Assembly (NCBI RefSeq): GCF_003864415.1
Contig: NZ_BFFP01000001.1
Location: forward strand, 1-37,225
Source: Ligilactobacillus salitolerans
GTDB lineage: Bacteria; Bacillota; Bacilli; Lactobacillales; Lactobacillaceae
DNA length: 37,225 bases
Direction of reading: 5' to 3'
This document shows positions 23,744-30,984 of this stretch, one piece after another (the first letter of the stretch is position 1; each line of letters begins with the position of its first letter). Made by a program: the position numbers and the translations under genes. The notes under the pieces are model-generated. The model did not search any database, had not been told where the DNA came from, and saw only the letters and a program-made list of their open reading frames with translations.

Positions 23744-24031
23744 CTATTTTTCTGCACTGTATGCCTGCTCTAGTTCGGCCAAAAAATGGTACGTTTTTTC
23801 CATTGTCGGGCACGCGTCTGTTGGGATCCGATAATTATCAGTTACTTTTTTTATTTCTTGGTATTCTGTACTGACATCTGCGCCAACCTGCGTTTTGGCC
23901 TCGATCTTGCCAAATAACTCATGAACTTTAAACGTCTCTGGATGATTTTTTCCATGCGCCCGAGTGATCGCTAAAGTATAGGTTTCTAAGGTCGGAAAGT
24001 ATTCTTCTTGTAAATCGCTATACTTGCTCAT
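23744..24031 (-). CDS. Small helical protein of the metal operon
   Basis: 95 residues, not recognised with confidence. No membrane segment. Several histidines and acidic residues in helical context (TRAHGKNHPETFKVHELFGK) recall small hemerythrin-like or metal-buffer proteins, but I cannot confirm that. One cysteine (in TDACPTMEK). It lies 19 bases after the HMA chaperone gene and 62 bases before the ATPase gene, so a role in metal delivery or sensing is likely from context. ATG follows AAAGAAGGATTTAATCA. Confidence 0.65.
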   Translation of the reverse strand: MSKYSDLQEEYFPTLETYTLAITRAHGKNHPETFKVHELFGKIEAKTQVGADVSTEYQEIKKVTDNYRIPTDACPTMEKTYHFLAELEQAYSAEK

Positions 24032-24050
24032 TGATTAAATCCTTCTTTCT

Positions 24051-24287
24051 TTAAACCGGGATAACTTTTGCCTTGAGTACTGCGTATCCAATATCCTCGA
24101 TCGCTTTTTTAATAGCTTCGATCGTCACTTTCTGCTCATCGAAGTTGACTTTTAACTTACTGGCATTAAACATTACTTTGATGCTGGGTTTATCAACCCC
24201 CGCCACTGAAGCAGCGGCAGCCTCGATTTTTTTGACACAGGTTGGACATGCTAGTTCCTCTAACTGAATAACAGCTTTTTTCATCAT
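24051..24287 (-). CDS. HMA-domain metal chaperone
   Basis: 78-residue ferredoxin-like heavy-metal-associated domain (CopZ-like). The CxxC pair is Cys14 and Cys17 in LACPTCVKK, followed by the expected helix, and a VKVNFD-like strand near 50. The usual MxCxxC has its Met replaced (ELACPTC), which may alter metal choice. It probably delivers metal to the ATPase, which lacks its own HMA domain. First gene of the leftward operon; start is the first of two adjacent ATGs, 7 bases after AAGGAG. Transcription is probably controlled by the FNR box at 24350-24363. Confidence 0.88.
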   Translation of the reverse strand: MMKKAVIQLEELACPTCVKKIEAAAASVAGVDKPSIKVMFNASKLKVNFDEQKVTIEAIKKAIEDIGYAVLKAKVIPV

Positions 24288-24321
24288 TAAAGATCTCCTT
24301 TCTTGCCTCTCTCTATCATGT

Positions 24322-24363
24322 AGTATAGATATCTGGTGCTTTTTTATAATTGATCATCGTCAA
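24322..24363 (-). promoter_or_regulatory. Metal-operon promoter with FNR/FLP box
   Basis: TTGATCATCGTCAA (24350-24363) differs from the FNR consensus TTGAT-N4-ATCAA at one of ten positions. On the minus strand TATACT (24322-24327) is a good -10, giving a start near 24315, so the box centre falls at about -41, the class II activator position. No good -35 is present, as expected of an activator-dependent promoter. The FLP-like protein encoded next to the operon is the natural binder. Confidence 0.7.
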
Positions 24364-24415
24364 TTTTTCGATAATAATAGTCACAAATTTTTCATCACGG
24401 ATCGTAAAAACATAA

Positions 24416-24463
24416 AAATCAGGCTCAAAGTTTTGAACTCTCCCAAAACTTTGAACCTGATTT
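24416..24463 (-). terminator. Terminator of the NatAB-like operon
   Basis: AAATCAGG and TCAAAGTTTTG pair with CAAAACTTTGA and CCTGATTT, about 19 bp. On the minus strand it ends in TTTTT, just downstream of the exporter permease gene. Confidence 0.9.
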
Positions 24464-24494
24464 AATTTTTGCTGCTAATTCTGTCATTCCTTGT

Positions 24495-25736
24495 TTACTT
24501 CGAGTATGCCAGCCCTTTCTTAAACCTCTTCCAAAAACTGGTATCATCCGTCTGCAGCATCAGTCCACCATAGATCCGACCGATATAAACCGCCAGTAAA
24601 ACGACCGCAGCAGCTAAGATCACTAACGACAAGGTAATTTCGAGCCCTGAAGCTGAATGGTCGATGATCCTCATTGGCATGAAGAAACTGGAGAAGAACG
24701 GCACATAGGATAAAATCTTGACCAGCAGCGCCGAAGCATTATCTTGAAATGGGATCGTGATGAAGAAAGCCACCATGCTCAGATAAATTACTGGTGTTGC
24801 TGCCTTAGAAGCATCTTCTACTTTAGAAACCAGTGCCCCGCTGAAGGCCGCCAAGATCGTGTAGATCATGACTCCCAAAAGCAGGAACAACAAGTTGGCG
24901 TTCAACAAGTTTTGTATGATCAATTTGATCAGCTCTCCGCCTGAGTCTAAGAAATCTTGCACCAGCTGCAGCTGCTTAGCTCCCTGAAAAATAGCCCAAC
25001 CACCCACAAGGTACAAACACAGCTGCGTCAGGATCACCAAAAAAACACCAAGCAGTTTGCCGTAAAAATACTTTGCCGGAGCAGTACTGGAAAAGATAAT
25101 TTCCATGATCTTAGTTCCTTTTTCAGAAGCAATCTCATTGGCAACGATCGAAGCATAATTGATCAAAACCATATAAACCATCAAAACGATGATCCAAAAA
25201 GAGATTTGGGCAGCAATTTTTTGCGTCTCGTTGCTCGTTTCTTTTAACTGCTGGTCAAACTGCGGCTGGATGGTCAAAGTCTGGGCCTGCTGTGGGCTTA
25301 GCTTGGCATTAGCATAATTCACCTGCTGCTGCATGCTATTAATAAAAACCATCGTCTTGGTGCGCAGCTCAGAATCCATCGCATCTGTACTATGATAGGT
25401 TGCTTTTACCTGATGCTGGTCAGTATCCAAAACCAAGTACCCGGCGATTTCACTGTCATGTAAGGCTTTTTTGGCTGCCGCTTGCGTCTTATATTTTGCC
25501 GCGACATCGTCTTTATTTTGTTTCAGATATTGCTGCCGGACTGTTTTTTGCGCAGAAACAACGGCAATTTTGTCGCTAACAGACGTTTCAGCTGATTTAG
25601 CACTAAAGTACCCAACACCACCCGAGATCCCAAATAACAGGAACGGCGACAACACAAAGATGATGAAACTCCAGCTTTTCACCTGGCGCAGGTAGGTCTG
25701 ACTAGTTACGATCCAGAGTTTACGCATGTCCTTCAC
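24495..25736 (-). CDS. ABC-2 type exporter permease (NatB-like)
   Basis: 413-residue membrane protein. One helix near the N-terminus (about 20-45), a large extracellular domain (about 50-170) with many Gln/Lys/Ala, then five to six helices from about 175 to 400. This is the ABC2_membrane_3/NatB layout. NatB-type permeases export sodium or peptides and drugs with a NatA-like ATPase. The gene overlaps the ATPase gene by 17 bases, so they are coupled. The start is GTG 25736 or ATG 25727; both are compatible and neither has a strong ribosome site. Substrate unknown. Confidence 0.85.
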   Translation of the reverse strand: MKDMRKLWIVTSQTYLRQVKSWSFIIFVLSPFLLFGISGGVGYFSAKSAETSVSDKIAVVSAQKTVRQQYLKQNKDDVAAKYKTQAAAKKALHDSEIAGYLVLDTDQHQVKATYHSTDAMDSELRTKTMVFINSMQQQVNYANAKLSPQQAQTLTIQPQFDQQLKETSNETQKIAAQISFWIIVLMVYMVLINYASIVANEIASEKGTKIMEIIFSSTAPAKYFYGKLLGVFLVILTQLCLYLVGGWAIFQGAKQLQLVQDFLDSGGELIKLIIQNLLNANLLFLLLGVMIYTILAAFSGALVSKVEDASKAATPVIYLSMVAFFITIPFQDNASALLVKILSYVPFFSSFFMPMRIIDHSASGLEITLSLVILAAAVVLLAVYIGRIYGGLMLQTDDTSFWKRFKKGLAYSK

Positions 25737-26619
25737 CCGCTTTCATCCGAAAGATCATGTCTAAGGTCGGCGGCTGCTGACTAAATTCACGGATATATTG
25801 GCCATTAGTCAGACGTTCGAAGATTTCTGGGCCGCCTGCAGGATCGTCTAAATGCAATAAATAGCGCTGAGCTTGAGACAATGCTTGAACTGACTGAACA
25901 TGCGGGAGTGCCTGGAGGTCTGCTAGGGGACGTTCGGTCGTGACGTACAGCTCGGTCCGGCCAAATTGTTCTCTCACCTCGTCGAGAGTTCCATTCAAGA
26001 CGGCCCGTCCATCACGCAACATGACCAGACGATCGCACACAGCCGTGACATTCGTCATGTCATGGCTAGAAAAAATAATGGCTGCACCCTGGTCTTTCAT
26101 CTCTAAAATCGCATTCTTCAGCAAGTCAGCGTTGACTGGGTCCAGGCCGCTAAAGGGTTCATCCAAAATAATTAGTCGGGGTTGATGGATCAGAGTACAG
26201 ATCAATTGAACCTTTTGTTGATTTCCTTTAGAAAGATCCTTGATCTTATCACTCTTTTGCCCCTTGACCTGAAATTTTTCCAACCAGTCATTGATCAGCG
26301 GCTTGATCTCTTGCGCTGTTTTGCCTTTGAGTTTGGCTAAATATAAGATATGCTCCTCGACCATCATTTTCGGCAGCAAGCTTCGTTCTTCCGGCAGGTA
26401 GCCGACCTGATCCAGCTGTTCTTCGGTCAGCGGCTGTTTATCCCAGAGGATCTCCCCTTCATAATGCAGGAAGTTTAGAATGCTGTGAAAAGTCGTGGTT
26501 TTACCCGCCCCGTTTTGCCCGATCAGACCCACGATTTGCCCAGTCGGGACGTCAAAGGACAAATCATCCACTGCCTTAACATTGGCAAACTTTTTCGTTA
26601 AATTCTGAATCTCTAACAC
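25720..26619 (-). CDS. ABC exporter ATPase (NatA-like)
   Basis: 299 residues. GQNGAGKTT is Walker A, LSKGNQQKVQ the signature and LIILDEPFSGLDP Walker B, followed by IFSSHDMTNV. A C-terminal 80-residue region (TELYVTTERPLADLQ onward) is typical of the NatA/ABC-2 exporter group. It powers the permease encoded by the overlapping next gene. Start is a GTG after AAGAAGG. A strong terminator hairpin at 26720-26752 stands about 100 bases before the start on the same strand, which suggests a controlled leader or an upstream transcript ending there. Confidence 0.88.
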   Translation of the reverse strand: MLEIQNLTKKFANVKAVDDLSFDVPTGQIVGLIGQNGAGKTTTFHSILNFLHYEGEILWDKQPLTEEQLDQVGYLPEERSLLPKMMVEEHILYLAKLKGKTAQEIKPLINDWLEKFQVKGQKSDKIKDLSKGNQQKVQLICTLIHQPRLIILDEPFSGLDPVNADLLKNAILEMKDQGAAIIFSSHDMTNVTAVCDRLVMLRDGRAVLNGTLDEVREQFGRTELYVTTERPLADLQALPHVQSVQALSQAQRYLLHLDDPAGGPEIFERLTNGQYIREFSQQPPTLDMIFRMKAGEGHA

Positions 26620-26719
26620 TAATATCGCCTTCTTTCCAGCTAGTCTAGCTCAAATGCTAGTTGTTTCTTTGAGCTTACACTATGGTTCTCGTTATGAAAA
26701 GAAATATACCCGCAAAAAA

Positions 26720-26863
26720 AGCGGTGCGAGTCAGCCTGAAACTCGTACCGCTAGGGGTGAGATTTATGCGGTGACCCCAAAAGTTGCGAAAGCAATTGAA
26801 AAGAAAGAAGGGACTTTTGGGATCTGTGCAATATTTAGAGGTATGTATGTCACAGACATACAT
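26720..26863 (-). ncRNA. Structured leader or small RNA with terminator upstream of natAB
   Basis: Read leftward this stretch holds three hairpins. ATGTATGTC-ACA-GACATACAT (plus-strand reading, 26843-26863) is a perfect 9-bp palindrome. CCCAAAAGT pairs with ACTTTTGGG around a 30-base loop. AGCGGTACGAGT pairs with ACTCGCACCGCT and is followed by TTTTTTT (26720-26752), a strong intrinsic terminator. Either it is an attenuated natAB leader or an independent small RNA. The first palindrome could instead be a protein operator. The plus strand is an open frame here but has no ribosome site. Confidence 0.45.
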
Positions 26864-26910
26864 TTATATATACGCAAAAATTACCGATTTTGTTTTTTTA
26901 TTTTGCATTT

Positions 26911-26948
26911 TTTTAAAATAATTTTCCGTGGTCTCAAAAGACTGCCGC
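26911..26948. repeat. Left direct repeat of the accessory island
   Basis: TTTTAAAATAATTTTCCGTG followed by GTCTCAAAAGACTGCCGC. It matches 30140-30178 with two mismatches and one base of length difference in a T-run. The right copy is the 3' end of a small membrane-protein gene. See the island finding. Confidence 0.7.
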
Positions 26949-27269
26949 AAAAACAAAAAAAGACTTATCCAGGCTAAAGGCATAGTCTGCACTTTTTCAG
27001 AGAGTCTCCTGTCCATTTCAATGTATTTTTCTACATTTTAAGGTTGCTTGGATTAAAAGCTGGTCCATGAGCAAAAATATGAATTATTCGGGTTAAATCT
27101 GACATTAATTAGCCGATAAAATATGTAGTAGCGATTTTAGTCTGTAACGAAAAATTGAGCTTGGAATTAACTTGTTTTACAGTTCTAAAATTTATCAAGG
27201 TACATTCTTGTGGCTAGTGTTCTGCAATTTTGCTGTTTAAAATATTGCTAATGCTCAGGTGATAGAAAA
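26949..27269. other. AT-rich gap at the left side of the accessory island
   Basis: 321 bases without a supported gene. It contains scattered AT-rich promoter-like words before the 27270 gene but no pair of -35/-10 boxes with good spacing, and no strong hairpin. Confidence 0.5.
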
Positions 27270-27719
27270 ATGTTAACTAATTCCCAAATTAAGAAATTTT
27301 TTGTTGATAAAGAAAATGTACCATGTCCAATTACTAATAGGTTGATTGAAAATGGTTATCGTCAAAAAAGTGGTGGCTACCTAAGCTACGCTAACGAATT
27401 GGGGGTGAAAAATCCGACACAGTACTGGCATTTGATGAAATCTTGGTCTAGTCGTTCTGCAGATGATGCAAAGTTTACCCGTGCAATTCAATGTGGTGAA
27501 TTAATATTTTGGATGGCAGAGGTTAGTGAAGCAGTTGATCAAGATACTCTGAACAGACTTGCAGACTTAATTATTGACCAATACGTGAACAATCGGCGCG
27601 TAGGAAATAAAATAATACAGGAAACATGTTTTTCAAAAATTGAAGTAAAGGTCTCAACCTCTACAAACAGCGTGAGAAGCATACGATTGGATGAACAGCA
27701 TTCCCCCAATGATCGCTAA
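27270..27719 (+). CDS. Hypothetical protein of the accessory island
   Basis: 149 residues, not recognised. Soluble, no signal peptide. The first 70 residues (LTNSQIKKFFVDKENVPCPI, then YANELGVKNPTQYWHLMKSW) look like a folded domain; residues 85-115 form acidic helices; the last 30 are Ser/Thr/Asn-rich and probably disordered. ATG follows CAGGTGATAGAAAA. AT-rich codon use matches the next two genes rather than the flanking chromosome. A minus-strand frame overlapping its 3' end encodes a hydrophobic peptide, so the last codons may not be conserved. Confidence 0.6.
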   Translation: MLTNSQIKKFFVDKENVPCPITNRLIENGYRQKSGGYLSYANELGVKNPTQYWHLMKSWSSRSADDAKFTRAIQCGELIFWMAEVSEAVDQDTLNRLADLIIDQYVNNRRVGNKIIQETCFSKIEVKVSTSTNSVRSIRLDEQHSPNDR

Positions 27720-27930
27720 AGGGACAAACATCAGTCGAATTGATCCAGCTAGAACACCAAGCTGAATTTCAAACAAGTTGAGGAGTCAGCTAACTGCGCT
27801 AACCTTGTGAGGGAGATAGTTTTCGTTTCATGTCTTGGTCCTTCCTCACAAAAAGCAGCACTAACGTAACTGAGTGGTAAACGATAAATGGTAGTGGCTA
27901 ATTTAATTTTATAATTTTAGGAGAAATAAA

Positions 27931-29013
27931 ATGAACAAAACTAATCATTTTTTAGAAATCGGAAGTAGTCATAAAAAGTTAGCTGTAGGTATTTCTGGAG
28001 CTGTTGTTGCTGTTTTGGCTGTTGGTGGAGTAGGGTTTGCAAGTATGAATTCTCACCCCGCCGCACAGATCGCTCAAACAGAAGCAAAAGCATCAAATAA
28101 CCACAAGGAGCAACTTAATAAGGTATCAGAGCTTCGCAAGCAGATGGAAAATGAAAAGAATGACCAAAGGAAACTCGATGATTTAAAGAAAATTGAATTA
28201 AAGTATCAAAAATATGAAAAGGGACCAGATTCATATCGCAAGTTAACCAATGCATATCAGGATGCTATTCATAGCGGTAAGGCATATTTCCTGAATAAGA
28301 CCAATAAAACGATTCAGGATTTAACCGTAAAGGATGTTAACAAGGAAAATGATGTAAATGGTTTGAACAAGAAAATTAAATCATTACAGGGTCAATTGAA
28401 ATTTGTTAATGATAACAAGGAAGCTGTATTTACAGAGGATAATGTTAAAAATTACACCAAACAGATTAATGGTTTGATTAAGAAATATCAGGACCGTGTG
28501 AAAAAGTTAGATGAGCAGAAAAAGAATGATGAGAGCAAGAAGGCTGAGGAAAGCAAGAAGTCAGAGCAATCCAGTCAAGCAGCACAGTCATCACAGCAAA
28601 ATCAGGCTAACGGACAAAACCAAAGCAACAACGGTCAGAGTAATGGTAACGGGCAAGGTTCAGTAAATGGGAACAGCTCATATCGAGGAAACAGCAATTC
28701 CGGGAATTCAAATTCATATAGCGGACGGAGCAACAGCAGTTACAGCGGGAACAGCAATCGGAATTACAGCTCAAATGGCGTTCGCAGCAATTCATACAGC
28801 CAACCAAGAAAGAGCGGGAGTAACGGTTATATCAAACCAAACCAACCATCACAGCCTAGCAGACCTGCTAACAACAGTGGTAATGGGAAAATTGTTGGGC
28901 ATGTACAATCAAATCATAATGGGAATGTGCAACATTCTACAACGGTATCCGATGGGAAAAATACAACAGTATATCAAGATGGGAAACAACAAGGTGGATT
29001 TACGATTAATTAA
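27931..29013 (+). CDS. Exported, membrane-anchored protein with Ser/Asn/Gln-rich tail
   Basis: 360 residues. A hydrophobic segment at 17-38 (KLAVGISGAVVAVLAVGGVG) serves as an uncleaved anchor or signal. Residues 50-200 are lysine-rich coiled coil (HKEQLNKVSELRKQMENEKN, DVNGLNKKIKSLQGQLKFVN). Residues 200-310 are low-complexity Ser/Asn/Gln/Gly (repeats of NSNSGNSNSYSGRSN type), a wall-spanning linker. The last 50 residues (GKIVGHVQSNHNGNVQHSTT onward) are a small ordered domain without LPXTG. It is likely a surface protein spanning the wall. ATG follows TAGGAGAAATAAA. Function unknown. Confidence 0.72.
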   Translation: MNKTNHFLEIGSSHKKLAVGISGAVVAVLAVGGVGFASMNSHPAAQIAQTEAKASNNHKEQLNKVSELRKQMENEKNDQRKLDDLKKIELKYQKYEKGPDSYRKLTNAYQDAIHSGKAYFLNKTNKTIQDLTVKDVNKENDVNGLNKKIKSLQGQLKFVNDNKEAVFTEDNVKNYTKQINGLIKKYQDRVKKLDEQKKNDESKKAEESKKSEQSSQAAQSSQQNQANGQNQSNNGQSNGNGQGSVNGNSSYRGNSNSGNSNSYSGRSNSSYSGNSNRNYSSNGVRSNSYSQPRKSGSNGYIKPNQPSQPSRPANNSGNGKIVGHVQSNHNGNVQHSTTVSDGKNTTVYQDGKQQGGFTIN

Positions 29014-29023
29014 GTAATTATTT

Positions 29024-29057
29024 AAAGCAGGTATAAAATTTATATCTGCTTTATTTA
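29024..29057 (+). terminator. Terminator after the surface-protein gene
   Basis: AAAGCAG and TATAAA pair with TTTATA and CTGCTTT, followed by ATTTATTT. Confidence 0.75.
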
Positions 29058-29132
29058 TCTGTTTAATTGAGCCTTATTATAGCAATATAATAGATCATTA
29101 AATTAAAAATAGTGGGAGGTTAAAATGACCTT

Positions 29133-30272
29133 ATGAAAAAAATTAAATTAGGAAGTTTATTGTTAGCTTCAGCCTGCGCGATAGGATTAATGTCAATACC
29201 TCAAGGTGTAGCACATGCCGGAGTCTATACATCGGGCAAGTCGAGAGGAGGATACGAAGGCGGAGCGGGTTCTTCTGGTAACTATACTGTTACAACTGCG
29301 GGTAAAGCGAAACTACAATGGCAGACTTGGGGCAATGGTAAATCATCGAAAAATAAGAAACTAACGGTATCTGCATCTTTAAATGGTTGGGCTATGCATA
29401 TACCCAAACAAAGCCATAAAGCATTTAATAGAAATCTTAATGGTATTTATTGGGCCTACTTAAGATCTCCCAATATCCATTTTGGTGGATCATATTCATC
29501 CACAGATAATTATATGACATGGCCAATTATAGACGTACTAAATGGGAGTCCAGGCGTAGGCGTAGATACTACCATTACGAACCGCCTTAATCCTAATTTT
29601 GTTAGTTATCTTGAGGAAAATGGGGCAACGCCTAACGATAAAACTGGACAATGGCGGTATAAGGGCAATCGTGTGGATTCCGTGGATATAACCGCGCATC
29701 CAATTAAGGTATCAGCATCTACTAAGTCTGAAGAACGTAAGGTTATTGTTAAGGTAGCTGGTGGTAATAAAAAATTATATGAAGGGAACAAAACCAGTGC
29801 ACCTTATGGGGATAAGTCGAAAAATGGTGAGTACAACTATAGCAAGAACATCAAGGTTACGGTTTATAAGATAAAGAAGACCACAACATATGATGGTTAT
29901 ACCTATATGAGTAACAAGAAGGACCCTGGGCCACATGCGAATACACCAACATACTCTATTGAGAGCAAGGGTAAGAAAACATATATCACAACGTTTAATT
30001 ATGATGTGAACGGTCCTGATGCTACTGTTAAATCGTATGTTCCTGTTAATTTGAACAAATCTGTTGGTACCGGTTCTCCAATGAACAGTGCTGCTGATAA
30101 ACTTCTTATCCAGAGATATATGCGAGAATATACGGGTACTTTTAAAATAATTTTTCCATGGTCTCAAAAGACTGCTGCTCCAACTGGAGTAGCCAAAAAA
30201 ACCGCAAATAAAACTGCAAAAATTCCACATGTTAGAAAGAACCATTTGCACCACCTAGTCTGTTCGATATAA
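29133..30272 (+). CDS. Secreted protein of unknown function with chimeric C-terminus
   Basis: 379 residues. Signal peptide MKKIKLGSLLLASACAIGLM to AHA, cleaved before GVYTSG. The mature part is Gly/Ser/Lys/Thr/Tyr-rich and beta-like (LQWQTWGNGKSSKNKKLTVS, STDNYMTWPIIDVLNGSPGV), with no recognised enzyme motif. The final 45 residues (from FKIIFPW) are read from DNA that is the antisense of a small membrane-protein gene and lies in the right direct repeat of the island, so the natural end was probably lost. GGGAGG is 14 bases before the ATG; a three-codon frame (ATG ACC TTA TGA, 29125-29136) sits between and overlaps the start as ATGA, allowing coupled translation. TATAAT at 29086-29091 is the likely -10. 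Confidence 0.68.
   Translation: MKKIKLGSLLLASACAIGLMSIPQGVAHAGVYTSGKSRGGYEGGAGSSGNYTVTTAGKAKLQWQTWGNGKSSKNKKLTVSASLNGWAMHIPKQSHKAFNRNLNGIYWAYLRSPNIHFGGSYSSTDNYMTWPIIDVLNGSPGVGVDTTITNRLNPNFVSYLEENGATPNDKTGQWRYKGNRVDSVDITAHPIKVSASTKSEERKVIVKVAGGNKKLYEGNKTSAPYGDKSKNGEYNYSKNIKVTVYKIKKTTTYDGYTYMSNKKDPGPHANTPTYSIESKGKKTYITTFNYDVNGPDATVKSYVPVNLNKSVGTGSPMNSAADKLLIQRYMREYTGTFKIIFPWSQKTAAPTGVAKKTANKTAKIPHVRKNHLHHLVCSI
30140..30178. repeat. Right direct repeat of the accessory island
   Basis: Imperfect copy of 26911-26948. It covers the last codons (AAVF-stop) and the downstream flank of the minus-strand membrane-protein gene at 30164-30331. Confidence 0.7.
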
Positions 30273-30331
30273 CCAAGCCTGATGAGTATCAGACCAAAGA
30301 CTACCGCCAAAATCATGACCCAAAAGCCCAT
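30164..30331 (-). CDS. Small two-helix membrane protein
   Basis: 55 residues on the minus strand, absent from simple long-ORF lists. It starts MGFWVMILAVVFGLILIRLG and ends LATPVGAAVF. Two hydrophobic helices (2-20 and 30-52) flank a short basic loop YIEQTRWCKW. GAGGAG lies 9 bases before the ATG. It follows the Nudix gene in the same direction by 134 bases. Its 3' half is antisense to the last codons of the secreted-protein frame from the island, and this gene is the more credible of the two there. No family recognised. Confidence 0.65.
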   Translation of the reverse strand: MGFWVMILAVVFGLILIRLGYIEQTRWCKWFFLTCGIFAVLFAVFLATPVGAAVF

Positions 30332-30465
30332 TTGACCACTCTCCTCAAGTTGATTTGCCTACTATCGACCAACTGTTTTCCAGACTCCCGTCATCAAGCC
30401 TTCATTTAAAATTTTGTCTGTTAACATAGCAATTAAGTTAGCAGCACTTTTTACCTTTTGGAAGA

Positions 30466-30966
30466 CTAATACACCGGCTTAGTTAACACTTCCCACTCTT
30501 TAAAGGTTGTATCATCTGTTTTGAAGTCCTTGCCGGTCTGCAAATATTCCTTAGCCTTCAAAACCAGCGGCGAGCAATTCGCACCGGTCAATTTCTCCAG
30601 TGCGACTTTTCTTGCCCCTAATGAATCCTGCCCCTCAAATTGGCCAACCTCATTTTGAAGTTGCCCACCAACTTCAAGCACTTCATAGAAGACACAGATG
30701 TGCTGGTTGTAATGCCATCGTTCAAAGTCCCACGGATACCTAAAAGAGGTCACGCCTAATTGCTTCAAATCTTTAACGGTCAATCCTGTCTCTTCTTTGA
30801 TTTCTCTAGAAATCGCTTGGTTCAAAGGCTCGCCGTCTTCTAAACTGCCACCGGGTAAGTCGTAACGATTGATGTAGGGCCCGCCATTTTTCTTGATGAC
30901 CACTAAGCCATCTTGATTCCCGATAATTCCATATACTCCAAACGCACGATGAAATTTTTCAGCCAT
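30466..30966 (-). CDS. Nudix hydrolase
   Basis: 166 residues. The Nudix box GGSLEDGEPLNQAISREIKEETGL (about 39-62) fits GX5EX7REUXEEXGU and gives the Mg-binding REIKEE helix. Family members hydrolyse nucleoside diphosphates linked to another moiety; the substrate is not readable. The C-terminal 50 residues (LGARKVALEKLTGANCSPLV) are typical of small lactobacillar Nudix proteins. ATG follows CTGGAGGGTACTAAGAG. It lies 18 bases downstream of the P-loop kinase gene, so the two are probably co-transcribed. Confidence 0.9.
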   Translation of the reverse strand: MAEKFHRAFGVYGIIGNQDGLVVIKKNGGPYINRYDLPGGSLEDGEPLNQAISREIKEETGLTVKDLKQLGVTSFRYPWDFERWHYNQHICVFYEVLEVGGQLQNEVGQFEGQDSLGARKVALEKLTGANCSPLVLKAKEYLQTGKDFKTDDTTFKEWEVLTKPVY

Positions 30967-30984
30967 CTCTTAGTACCCTCCAGT

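Noticed and set aside
26654-26977. Plus-strand frame of 107 codons
   Set aside because: No ribosome site; it runs through hairpins and the left direct repeat. Part of it (GEIYAVTPKVAKAIEKK) looks protein-like, so a remnant is not fully excluded.
28667-29017. Plus-strand frame of 116 codons
   Set aside because: Out-of-frame shadow of the Ser/Asn/Gln-rich surface protein; low-complexity repeats open several frames.
29775-30254. Minus-strand frame of 159 codons
   Set aside because: Mostly antisense to the secreted protein, no ribosome site; the neighbouring frame at 30164-30331 is better supported.
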